A stretch of DNA of 53,165 bases. Origin: Pseudomonadota bacterium. Lineage in GTDB: Bacteria > Myxococcota_A > Polyangia > Polyangiales > Polyangiaceae. The translations under genes and the position numbers were made by a program. Below are positions 16,730 to 24,846 of this stretch, one piece after another. How positions within the stretch are numbered: the stretch's first letter is position 1; the number at the start of each line of letters is the position of its first letter. The stretch is from NCBI GenBank assembly GCA_023428245.1, contig JAEYYX010000031.1, forward strand, positions 1 through 53,165. Direction: 5' to 3'. The notes beneath the pieces were generated by a model. That model was not told the DNA's origin and did not search any database. It worked only from the letters and a program-made list of their open reading frames with translations.

Positions 16730-17830
16730 ATGGGTTTTTCATGCGGAGTGGTCGGACTTCCGAATGTCGGCAAGAGCACGCTGTTCAACGCGCTCTCCAC
16801 TGCGAAAGCGGAGGCGCAGAACTTCCCATTTTGCACGATTGAGCCCAACGTCGGTATCGTTCCAGTCCCCGATCCGCGACTGAAGAAGCTCGCGGAGGTC
16901 TACCAGACCATCGAGGTCCCCACGAGCATCCGCTTTGTAGACATCGCGGGTCTCGTGCGAGGCGCCTCCAAAGGCGAAGGCCTTGGGAACCAGTTCCTCG
17001 GACACATCCGTGAGGTGGACGCGATCGCTCACGTGGTGCGTTGCTTCGAGGACGAGAACGTGACCCACGTCGATGGGCGGGTGAACCCTGTCGGCGACGT
17101 CGAGACGATTCATACCGAGCTCTGCTTGAAGGACTTGGATACCGTCACGAAAAGGCTCGACCGCGCGCGCAAGCAGAGCAAGAGCGGCGATGCGAAGGAG
17201 AAGGTCCTCGTATCCCTTTGCGAGGAGCTCGCGGCGCATCTCGATCAAGGCAAGCCTGCTCGTTCCCTCGCGACGAAGTCGGACGCGGAACGCGAAGCCC
17301 TCGCCGAGCTTCAGCTTCTGACCTCCAAGCCGACGTTCTACGTTGCGAACGTTGACGAGGGGAGCGCGGCTGAGCCGGAGAAGAATCCCCACTACAAGGC
17401 ACTCGTAGAGTACGCGGCTCAGGAAGGGGCATCCGTTGTGCCGATCTGTGCGGCCCTCGAGGCGCAGATCGCGGAGCTCGATCCGGCCGAGCGTCCCGAG
17501 TTCCTTGAGGCAGCGGGTCTCGAAGAGGCAGGGCTCAATCGCGTGATCCGCACTGGCTATTCGCTCCTCGGGCTCATCACGTATTTCACGGCGGGGAAGA
17601 AGGAAGCTCGCGCCTGGACCGTTCGGAAAGGCGCGACAGCTCCCGAGGCCGCGGGCGTGATTCACTCCGACTTTGAGCGTGGCTTCATCCGAGCGGAGGT
17701 GATCTGGTGGGAGGATCTCATCACCCTCGGTTCCGAGGCGAAATGCAAAGAGCAGGGGAAGCTCGGGATTGAAGGAAAAGAGTACGTCGTTCGCGACGGC
17801 GACGTGATCCACTTCCGATTTAACGTTTGA
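16730..17830 (+). CDS. ychF: Redox/stress-linked GTPase-ATPase YchF (OLA1 family)
   Basis: YchF is a universally conserved Obg-related P-loop NTPase that prefers ATP and associates with ribosomes. It has 366 residues, the usual length. G1 is GLPNVGKST (9-17); G3 is DIAGLVRGAS followed by KGEGLGN; G4 is NVDEG instead of NKxD, the family trait that loosens guanine specificity. A helical insertion separates the G domain from the C-terminal TGS domain, which starts near residue 280 (LITYFTAGKKEARAW) and ends in a beta-rich YVVRDGDVIHFRFNV. The ATG is preceded by AGGTAAGG at about ten bases. In many bacteria it lies beside pth, which is not seen here. Confidence 0.96.
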   Translation: MGFSCGVVGLPNVGKSTLFNALSTAKAEAQNFPFCTIEPNVGIVPVPDPRLKKLAEVYQTIEVPTSIRFVDIAGLVRGASKGEGLGNQFLGHIREVDAIAHVVRCFEDENVTHVDGRVNPVGDVETIHTELCLKDLDTVTKRLDRARKQSKSGDAKEKVLVSLCEELAAHLDQGKPARSLATKSDAEREALAELQLLTSKPTFYVANVDEGSAAEPEKNPHYKALVEYAAQEGASVVPICAALEAQIAELDPAERPEFLEAAGLEEAGLNRVIRTGYSLLGLITYFTAGKKEARAWTVRKGATAPEAAGVIHSDFERGFIRAEVIWWEDLITLGSEAKCKEQGKLGIEGKEYVVRDGDVIHFRFNV

Positions 17831-18036
17831 TCCACTTCTCGAGAGCGGCGCCGGCATTTCAGCGCTCTCTCATGTAGCTCGAGGGCGCAAATGGGCTCTC
17901 AGCCTCTCGAAGTCACAGGAGCCTCGCGCGTCAGTGCTTACAGAACGCTCGGGAGCGCCCGCTCGTCGAGCAGGACTTTCGGCACCGGAAGCACCTGCTC
18001 GCCCGGAAAGAAGGGCGAGATTCGGGACGACTCCTT

Positions 18037-18987
18037 TTATTGACCTGGTTCTGGAGAGGTGGGCTCGGCGGGAGCGGCTGCTGGCTCGCCGGAGGCGGGA
18101 GCGGACTCGCTCTCCTCATCGTCTCCGCGCATCATGAAGCCGAAGGCGACGAGCGCCAGCGTCAAGATCACGATGAGGCCGATAAGAAGCAGGATCGGGA
18201 GCTGACTCGAGGTCGCCTTGGTTGTAGCCGAGAGGCTCGAGGCTGTGTCGCTGATCGGATAGCGGGGGCCTCCAACGTCCGGAACCCGTGCCGGGCGCAG
18301 GGCCTCTTGAGCCGCAGGGAAGCCGGAACCACCGGTCTGAGGAGGCTCAGTGGGAGGGGGACTCGGTTCGGTGGCCGAGGTCGCGGGCGCCTCAAAATGA
18401 GGCTGAATGGCAGCCATGGGCGCTGTAGCGCCCGCCATGAGAGTTCCGCCGAAGGCGTCGGGGGATTGAATGTTTCCGAGATTCGGCGGAGCGACACCGA
18501 CCATCGTTCCTTTGAGCCGACTCGGCATGGGCGCGGGTTCAGCGGGGGGCGCTTGAACGGGCTGCGCCGCGGCGAGGGGCGGCTCGGATCCGGGGGGAGC
18601 CACGCCGAGCAGGGTCGGTTGGATATCGCCGCCCGCCAAATGGGGCGGGGCGAGGCCGATCATCGTCCCTTTGAGCTTGGAAGGAGCGGCGGGAGAGGGA
18701 GCGGGAGCGGTGGCGGGGTTCTGACGAGCCTCGGCGATCTGCTTGCGCAGGTCGTCCATTCCCGGCGGCGCCACGCCGACCATCGTCCCCTTCAGAGCCG
18801 AGGGAGTCCTCGCGGCCAAGGCCGGGGCGTTGGTTCCAGCGCCCGGAGCCGCCGCGGGCACGGGAGACTGCATCACCATCGTGCCTTTGAATCGTGGGGC
18901 GGGCTTTCCCGTCTGTAGTTCAAACCCACACTGCGCGCAGCGCGGCGAGTTGTCTTCGTTCTTGCTCCCACAATTCGGACAAAACAC
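18037..18987 (-). CDS. Zinc-ribbon membrane protein with repeated KGTM(V/I)G(V/L)APP motifs
   Basis: The protein has 316 residues and no known enzyme domain. A zinc ribbon opens it (C3, C6, C17, C20). A long low-complexity Ala/Pro region follows with KGTM at 34-37, 66-69, 106-109 and 159-162, three of them extended to G-V/L-APP, plus degenerate copies near 124-132 and 180-186. A single membrane helix (about 263-285) and an acidic tail end it. The ribbon and repeats would be cytoplasmic. The repeated Thr in basic-Gly-Thr context suggests phosphorylation or recognition by an FHA-type domain, but this is inference. GTG at 18987 starts right at the ribbon with GGAAGGA ahead; a GTG at 19041 would add 18 residues. 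Confidence 0.7.
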   Translation of the reverse strand: MFCPNCGSKNEDNSPRCAQCGFELQTGKPAPRFKGTMVMQSPVPAAAPGAGTNAPALAARTPSALKGTMVGVAPPGMDDLRKQIAEARQNPATAPAPSPAAPSKLKGTMIGLAPPHLAGGDIQPTLLGVAPPGSEPPLAAAQPVQAPPAEPAPMPSRLKGTMVGVAPPNLGNIQSPDAFGGTLMAGATAPMAAIQPHFEAPATSATEPSPPPTEPPQTGGSGFPAAQEALRPARVPDVGGPRYPISDTASSLSATTKATSSQLPILLLIGLIVILTLALVAFGFMMRGDDEESESAPASGEPAAAPAEPTSPEPGQ

Positions 18988-19322
18988 GCGGTACGCTGGT
19001 CCTTCCGTGCTCTCAACTACTGAGACAGCCCGAGCGTACACGAGGGCCGGCGCATTTCACAAGCATCATCTGTCTCCGCTCGAGCTTGACGGGTTGGGCA
19101 GGCCCCGCGGCTCATCGGTCTTCGAGGCGTTGCCGGGCTGAGTCCAACCGGGCTCACGACCTGCCCGAAATAGTTCATGAAGCTGGCAGCGGGATCGATC
19201 CGTGAGACGCGGCGCGGGCTTGACACAGAATCGACCCGGTCACTACGGTTCGGGCCGCCCAGAGCCCCGAGTCGGCGCTTTTGCTGCTCCGGGATCGCTC
19301 TACGACGGAAACCTGGAGTACC
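18988..19322. other. Intergenic region upstream of the complex I operon
   Basis: These 335 bases separate the zinc-ribbon gene (-) from nuoE (+). I see no gene; overlapping frames are shadows of nuoE or of the zinc-ribbon gene. The only clear signal is the promoter-like pair at 19220-19249. Confidence 0.6.
19220..19249 (+). promoter_or_regulatory. Candidate sigma-70 promoter of the nuo operon
   Basis: A perfect TTGACA (19220-19225) is followed by TACGGT at 19244-19249 with an 18-base spacer. The -10 is weak (TA....T). It lies 74 bases before the nuoE ATG, which would give a short leader. Experimental start mapping would settle it. Confidence 0.5.
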
Positions 19323-19805
19323 ATGACGTTTGCCCTCAGCGCGGAGCAGGAGAGCAAGTTCCAAGAAATTCTTGCGCGCTACCCCAACAAGATGGCTGCG
19401 TGCATCCCAGTCTTGCACCTTTGCCAAGAGGCGAACGAGAACTGGGTGAGCGAGGAAGTGATTGCTTTCGTGGCTTCGCGCCTCGAGCTCAGCACCGCAC
19501 ACGTGACGGGCGTCGCGACCTTTTACCACCTGTTCAATCACGAGAAGCCCGGCAAGCACCAGGTTTGGGTGTGCCACACGCTCTCCTGCGCGCTGCGCGG
19601 CGCCGACACAGTACTCAAACACTGTGAGAAGCGCCTCGGCATCCATGTCGGTGAGACGACTAAGGACGGCAAGATCACGCTGCGCACCGCTGAGTGTCTC
19701 GCCTCCTGTGGTTCCGCACCCATGATGCAGGTCGACAAGGTCTATCACGAGAATCTAACCCTTGCGGACGTCGACCGAATCCTCGACGGACTCCAGAAGG
19801 CCTGA
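19323..19805 (+). CDS. nuoE: NADH-quinone oxidoreductase subunit E
   Basis: NuoE is the 2Fe-2S (N1a) subunit of the NADH-dehydrogenase module of complex I. The protein has 160 residues with the thioredoxin-like 2Fe-2S fold: ligands C84 and C89 (WVCHTLSC), C125 and C129 (ECLASCG). The N-terminal helical part PNKMAACIPVLHL is typical. GGAG lies six bases before the ATG; a 14-residue upstream extension of the frame is not needed. It is the first gene of the cluster, and nuoF follows 11 bases later. Confidence 0.96.
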   Translation: MTFALSAEQESKFQEILARYPNKMAACIPVLHLCQEANENWVSEEVIAFVASRLELSTAHVTGVATFYHLFNHEKPGKHQVWVCHTLSCALRGADTVLKHCEKRLGIHVGETTKDGKITLRTAECLASCGSAPMMQVDKVYHENLTLADVDRILDGLQKA

Positions 19806-19816
19806 AGGTCCCGAGT

Positions 19817-21166
19817 ATGCTGAAGCGAACTACATACTTGTCGCATAGTTACGGCAAACCCGACGCACACACGCTCGGCAATTACGAAGCCCATGGTGGA
19901 TACCGCGCAGCTCGCATGGTGCTTTCGACGATGACGCGTGAACGCGTCATCGATGAGATGAAAGCGGCTCACGTGCGAGGCCGCGGCGGTGCGGGCTTCG
20001 ACTGTGGGACGAAGTGGAGCTTCATGCCCAAGGACAGCGGCAAGCCGCACTACTTGGTCGTGAACGCCGATGAAGGTGAGCCCGGGACCTTCAAGGACCG
20101 GACCATCATGGAGCAGAACCCTCACGCGCTCGTCGAGGGCTGTATCATCGGCGCCTTCGCCATCGGCGCGCACGCTGCCTATATCTACGTGCGCGATGAG
20201 CTGCATCTGTCGAAGGAGCGGCTATGGGGCGCCATCCGCGAGGCAAAAGAGCGCGGCTACCTCGGGCGGAATCCGTTCGGCACGAGCTACTCGATGGAGG
20301 TCTACGTCCACACCGGCGCTGGTGCCTACATCTGCGGCGAAGAGACGGCGCTCCTGAACTCTCTCGAAGGCCGACGCGGCGAGCCGCGTCTGAAGCCGCC
20401 CTTCCCGGCGCAGGTGGGTGCCTTCGGTTATCCGACTACCGTCAACAACGTCGAGACGATCGCTATTGCGCCGACCGTCTTTACGATGGGCGGGGATAAC
20501 TTCAGCAAGCTGAGCGATCTCCACGATTGGAACGATGGCGGCGCGCGTCTGTTCGGCGTGAGCGGTCACGTGAAAAACCCGGGCATCTACGAGTGCGCGG
20601 TCGGCCTCACGCTCCGCGAGCTCATCTACGATCTCGGCGGCGGCATCCTCGGCGACGGTCAGCTCTTGGCCGTGATTCCCGGGGGCTCGAGTTGTCCAGT
20701 GCATCGCGCGGACGAAATCATCGACATGCCGAACAACGAGAAGTTCGCGGCCTACCATGGCAAGAGCTTCCTCGACTTGCCGCTCGGCGTCGAAACCTTC
20801 CGCGGCGCAGGAAGCATGCTTGGCACCTGCTGTGCGATCGTCCTCTCTGATAAGGCCGATCCGGTGCTCGCGCTTCACAACGTTATGCGCTTCTACCGTC
20901 ATGAATCCTGCGGACAGTGCACGCCCTGCCGCGAAGGGTGCGGGTGGATCGAGAGAATTTTGGACAAGATCGTCCAGGGCCAAGGGACCGTTGAAGAGCT
21001 GAACCAGATCCACGAGATCGGCTCGAACATCACCGGAAACACGATCTGTGCTTTCGGCGATGGCGCAGCTCAACCGGCGCTCTCCTTCGTGCGGAAGTTC
21101 CGCGCTGAGCTCCTCGACTACATTCAGACTGGTGGCAGCCACCAGACAAGGAGCCTCACGGTATGA
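19817..21166 (+). CDS. nuoF: NADH-quinone oxidoreductase subunit F
   Basis: NuoF binds NADH, FMN and the N3 4Fe-4S cluster and starts electron flow in complex I. It has 449 residues. The nucleotide/FMN loop is GRGGAGF (55-61), followed by DCGTKWSF where PTGxKW is usual. The acidic NADH-site stretch is ADEGEPG (84-90); GEETALL lies at 174-180. Cluster ligands are C365, C368, C371 (SCGQCTPCREG) and C411. A GAAGG lies eight bases before the chosen ATG; the longer open frame starting inside nuoE is not coding. The stop overlaps nuoJ (ATGA). In most operons nuoG, nuoH and nuoI would come next; here they are missing. Confidence 0.96.
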   Translation: MLKRTTYLSHSYGKPDAHTLGNYEAHGGYRAARMVLSTMTRERVIDEMKAAHVRGRGGAGFDCGTKWSFMPKDSGKPHYLVVNADEGEPGTFKDRTIMEQNPHALVEGCIIGAFAIGAHAAYIYVRDELHLSKERLWGAIREAKERGYLGRNPFGTSYSMEVYVHTGAGAYICGEETALLNSLEGRRGEPRLKPPFPAQVGAFGYPTTVNNVETIAIAPTVFTMGGDNFSKLSDLHDWNDGGARLFGVSGHVKNPGIYECAVGLTLRELIYDLGGGILGDGQLLAVIPGGSSCPVHRADEIIDMPNNEKFAAYHGKSFLDLPLGVETFRGAGSMLGTCCAIVLSDKADPVLALHNVMRFYRHESCGQCTPCREGCGWIERILDKIVQGQGTVEELNQIHEIGSNITGNTICAFGDGAAQPALSFVRKFRAELLDYIQTGGSHQTRSLTV

Positions 21167-21801
21167 CTCCCGGCCTTCTGCTCTTCAGCGTCTGCTCGCT
21201 CCTCTGCATCGGCGGCGCGCTCTTCACTGTTCTGTCTGCGAACCCGATCCGGAGCGCCCTCGGGCTGCTCACGACTATCTTCGGGATCGCCGGCTTGTTC
21301 CTGCGTTTGAACGCCGAGTTTTTGGCGGCGATCCAGGTCCTCGTCTACGCCGGGGCCGTCGTCATTCTCTTCGTCTTCGTGATCATGCTGCTCGGCCCGA
21401 CGGCGAAGCTGATCCCGGCGCGCGGAACCCGCTCCTTCTTGGCGCGGGCAGTCGGCGGGGGACTCGGAGCCATCGCGGGCGTGTTCGTGATCTCGCTCTT
21501 GGTTTCGACCAAGGAACATACCTTCCCGATCATCGGAAAAGAGCACGGGACGGTTGAGGCTGTGGGGCGCCAGATCTTCGAACATGGCCTCGTGCCTTTC
21601 GAGCTCGTGACGGCCCTGCTCATCGTAGCGGTGGTCGGTGCGGTCGCTGTTGCGCGCACTGCACACAAGAAGAGCGAGAAGCCCAAGATTCAAAACCCGA
21701 CGGTGCGTTTGTTCCACGGGCCCCTCCTCGCGAGGGACGCAGGCCGACCGCTCGACGGACGGACACTCCAGGAACGTTACGAGTCGGAGAAGAACGCCTG
21801 A
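21163..21801 (+). CDS. nuoJ: NADH-quinone oxidoreductase subunit J
   Basis: NuoJ is a membrane-arm subunit near the quinone module. The protein has 212 residues with five predicted membrane helices in the first ~165, including the conserved third helix region EFLAAIQVLVYAGAVVILFV with its pi-bulge Tyr. A hydrophilic tail of about 45 residues is longer than in E. coli. The ATG overlaps the nuoF stop, and its own stop shares one base with the nuoK start, so the three are translationally coupled. Confidence 0.93.
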   Translation: MTPGLLLFSVCSLLCIGGALFTVLSANPIRSALGLLTTIFGIAGLFLRLNAEFLAAIQVLVYAGAVVILFVFVIMLLGPTAKLIPARGTRSFLARAVGGGLGAIAGVFVISLLVSTKEHTFPIIGKEHGTVEAVGRQIFEHGLVPFELVTALLIVAVVGAVAVARTAHKKSEKPKIQNPTVRLFHGPLLARDAGRPLDGRTLQERYESEKNA

Positions 21802-22109
21802 TGGACACCACAATCGAAAGCTACATGCTCCTGTCCTCGGTCATCTTCGTCATCGGAGCGATCGGGTTCTTGGTCCGAAGGAATGTCCTGGTTCAGCTCA
21901 TGAGCATTGAGCTCATGCTGAACAGCGTGAATCTCCTGCTCGTCTCCTTCAACCGACTCCACACGGGCAACATGGTGGGCCAAGCGTTCGCCTTCTTCAT
22001 CATCGCCGTTGCCGCGGCGGAGGTCGCTGTCGGGCTCGCGATCGTACTCCAACTCTACCGCCTGCGCGGCGCTGTCAACAGCGACGACGCGACCACTCTC
22101 CGCCACTAA
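21801..22109 (+). CDS. nuoK: NADH-quinone oxidoreductase subunit K
   Basis: NuoK is a small membrane-arm subunit homologous to the MrpC antiporter subunit. It has 102 residues and three membrane helices. The second helix carries the conserved Glu in MSIELMLNSVNLLLV, essential for proton pumping, and the third carries a further Glu in AAAEVAVGLAIVL. Length and order fit the family exactly. nuoL follows after 46 bases. Confidence 0.95.
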   Translation: MDTTIESYMLLSSVIFVIGAIGFLVRRNVLVQLMSIELMLNSVNLLLVSFNRLHTGNMVGQAFAFFIIAVAAAEVAVGLAIVLQLYRLRGAVNSDDATTLRH

Positions 22110-22155
22110 AGGCGAGGCATTTCGCGCGCTTTCTCTTGAGGGCTCGATACCGAAG

Positions 22156-24843
22156 ATGGAACTTCTCACACAGCTCTTTCCCGCGAGTCACTTCTCGCTC
22201 CTCGGCTTGATTCTGATCCTGCCCCTCGTGGCAGCGTTCGTGAATGGCGTCTTCGGCAAGCGGCTCGGTCGGGAGGCCGTGACCCTCATGGGTCTCTCCG
22301 CGATCTTTGCCGCCTTCGTCGGTGCCGTCATCACTTACCTCATGCTCCTCGGTCACGGTGAGCATGGGGAGTTGGTCCGATTCCAGTACACCGCCTGGCG
22401 CTGGCTCCAGCTCGAAGGCGTCGGAGACGGGCTCGCCTTCCGCTCGGTGCCTCTTGATGTCGCGTTCTCGGTGGATGCTCTCAGCGGGACCATGGCCCTC
22501 GTCATCACCGGCGTCGGCTTCCTGATCCACCTCTACTCTTCGTCCTACATGGCCGAAGATCCGGGGTACTACCGCTTCTTTGCCTACCTGAACCTCTTCA
22601 TCTTCTCGATGTTGGTTCTGGTGCTCGGCGACAGCCTGCCCATCCTGTTCGTGGGCTGGGAAGGGGTCGGGCTCTGCTCCTACCTCCTGATCGGGTTCTG
22701 GTTCAGTGAGGACCAGAACGCTTCTGCAGGAAAGAAAGCGTTCATTACCAATCGCGTGGGCGACTTCGGCTTGCTCGTCGCGATGGGCCTTTTGGTTTAC
22801 TACGTCGGCGCCCTCGACTGGCACGGTATCGAGCTCGGCCGCAGCAATCTGCTCCAGCCTGTGAAGATCTGGCCGGTCGCGGATTCGGTCCCGATTGCTC
22901 AGCTCCTGCCCGAAAGCCTCGCCGAGGCGATCAGCAAGCCCCGCTACGCCAGTGCCGCCACCCTCGTCTGTCTCGCGCTCTTCCTCGGGGCGATGGGCAA
23001 GAGCGCCCAGTTTGGTCTCCACGTCTGGCTCCCGGATGCGATGGCGGGCCCGACGCCGGTCTCCGCGCTCATCCACGCCGCGACCATGGTGACCGCGGGC
23101 GTCTATCTCCTGTGCCGTCTGTCGGCGGTGTTCGTGATGAGCCCGATGGCGATGGCTGTCGTAGCTGGCATCGGTGCGTTCACGGCGCTCTTTGCAGCGA
23201 CGATCGCTCTCGTCCAGAACGACATCAAGAAGGTGCTCGCTTACTCGACCTTGAGCCAGCTCGGTTACATGTTCCTCGGAGCAGGTGTCGGCGCCTTCGA
23301 GGCGGGTTTCTTCCACGTTCTGACGCATGCCTTCTTCAAAGCCTGTTTGTTCTTGGGCGCGGGTTCGGTGATCCACGCGATGCACGCCCGCATTCACGAC
23401 ACGAACGACTCCCAGGACATGCGGAACATGGGCGGCTTGCTCAAGTTCATGCCCGCCACCGCGGTCACCTTCGCAGCCGCCTGGGCTGCGATCGCTGGGG
23501 TCCCCCTGACGAGCGGTTTCTTCTCCAAGGATGAGATCCTGCTCATGGCCCTCAAGTCGAAGGTGACGGGGCCCGCAACGATCAGCGGCGGTCAACACCG
23601 CGTCGCGCTCGAGAACTTTGTGTGGCCCGAGTGGTACAGCGGCCTGCTCTACGCGATGGGCCTTCTGACGGCGATTCTGACCGCCTTCTACATGTCCCGC
23701 CTCGTCATCGGCATCTTCCTCGGTGAGTTCCGAGGCTGGAAGATTATGCCGAACTGGGTCGATCCCCACGCGCAGCCGGCCTCCGGCGCTCACGGTGCCC
23801 ACGGCCATGACGACCACGCAGGGGCCCACGGCGACCACGGCGACCATGACGACCATGCTCATCACCACCATGAGAAACCTGGTGTCGAGCATATGGAAGG
23901 ACCGACCCCTCATGAGTCACCGTGGCAGATGACGCTGCCGCTCTGGATCTTGGGTGGGCTTTCGCTCTTCGCGGGTCTCCTCAACGCCCACCTCATCCAC
24001 ATCGCTCCCCTCGGGCACTTCCTCGAGCCGGTCTTTGCGGAAGCTTCAAAGAGCGTCGAGGCTCCTGAAGAGAGCGTTGAGTCCTTCAAGTGGATTGGCG
24101 CGGCGATTGCCGTGTTCATCGCGGCTGCGCCCGGCATCGGGCTCGCCTGGTACACCTACGTGGTCAAGACGGGACGTCCCGCGGCGGAAGCTGCGGCGAA
24201 GTTCCCGCGTCTGCACGCCTTCCTGTCCGATAAGTGGCGCGTCGACGAGTTCTACAAGGCGACGATCTTGGACATCATCGACTCGCTCGCCGACATGTGC
24301 GTCTGGTTCGACAAATGGATCGTCGATGGCATCTTGGCGCGTGCTTCGGCCTTCGTCGTTCAGGCTGCGGGCGCGATCCTGCGGCAGTTCCAGACCGGTC
24401 GTGTCCAGACCTACTCCGCTATTCTCATGTTCGGCTTGCTCGGCGTTGGAGGGTACCTCGCTCTTCCGCATGCAAACGTTCGCGAGCACTTCGATCACGC
24501 CTCGGGCGTGTACAAGCTGAGCGCCGCTCCGGGGCTCGGCTACAAGTACCGTTGGGACGTCGACGGCCAGGAAGGCTGGGACGGTGGCGACAAGTTCGGC
24601 AGCAGGACCGAGGCCACCTTCCAACTCAAGGTCGACGAAGAGCGAGTGATTCGACTCGAGGTGGAAGGCCCGCTCCTCGTCACCTCACGCTACGAAAAGA
24701 TCCTGGTTCGTCCGCGGCGTGATGCCTCGAGCGCAGCCTCCGAACCTAGCAAGCCCGAAGAAAAGTCTGCTGCCGTCCAACTGCCGCCGGGGCATCCTCC
24801 GACGCGAGCGCGATCGGCCCCCGACGCGAAGGGAACTCTCTGA
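22156..24843 (+). CDS. nuoL: NADH-quinone oxidoreductase subunit L, extended form
   Basis: NuoL is the distal antiporter-like proton-pumping subunit. The core (1-770) has the expected helices and key residues: Glu169 in GWEGVGLCS, Lys282 in GAMGKSAQF, the HAATMVTAGVYL helix and Lys395 in HAFFKACLFLG. At 895 residues it is far longer than the usual ~600-650. Two additions stand out: a loop at about 538-586 with 13 His in the 35 residues 538-572, and a soluble C-terminal extension after the last helix (about 775-895). In that extension YRWDVDG and the following strands resemble a PKD-like Ig fold, ahead of a Pro/Lys-rich tail. The ATG at 22156 precedes the first helix; the frame upstream overlaps nuoK and is not coding. 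Confidence 0.93.
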   Translation: MELLTQLFPASHFSLLGLILILPLVAAFVNGVFGKRLGREAVTLMGLSAIFAAFVGAVITYLMLLGHGEHGELVRFQYTAWRWLQLEGVGDGLAFRSVPLDVAFSVDALSGTMALVITGVGFLIHLYSSSYMAEDPGYYRFFAYLNLFIFSMLVLVLGDSLPILFVGWEGVGLCSYLLIGFWFSEDQNASAGKKAFITNRVGDFGLLVAMGLLVYYVGALDWHGIELGRSNLLQPVKIWPVADSVPIAQLLPESLAEAISKPRYASAATLVCLALFLGAMGKSAQFGLHVWLPDAMAGPTPVSALIHAATMVTAGVYLLCRLSAVFVMSPMAMAVVAGIGAFTALFAATIALVQNDIKKVLAYSTLSQLGYMFLGAGVGAFEAGFFHVLTHAFFKACLFLGAGSVIHAMHARIHDTNDSQDMRNMGGLLKFMPATAVTFAAAWAAIAGVPLTSGFFSKDEILLMALKSKVTGPATISGGQHRVALENFVWPEWYSGLLYAMGLLTAILTAFYMSRLVIGIFLGEFRGWKIMPNWVDPHAQPASGAHGAHGHDDHAGAHGDHGDHDDHAHHHHEKPGVEHMEGPTPHESPWQMTLPLWILGGLSLFAGLLNAHLIHIAPLGHFLEPVFAEASKSVEAPEESVESFKWIGAAIAVFIAAAPGIGLAWYTYVVKTGRPAAEAAAKFPRLHAFLSDKWRVDEFYKATILDIIDSLADMCVWFDKWIVDGILARASAFVVQAAGAILRQFQTGRVQTYSAILMFGLLGVGGYLALPHANVREHFDHASGVYKLSAAPGLGYKYRWDVDGQEGWDGGDKFGSRTEATFQLKVDEERVIRLEVEGPLLVTSRYEKILVRPRRDASSAASEPSKPEEKSAAVQLPPGHPPTRARSAPDAKGTL

Positions 24844-24846
24844 TCC

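Noticed and set aside
22075..23913. 612-codon open frame antisense to nuoL
   Set aside because: His/Glu/Arg-rich shadow of the GC-biased nuoL codons; no domain, and nuoL is certain.
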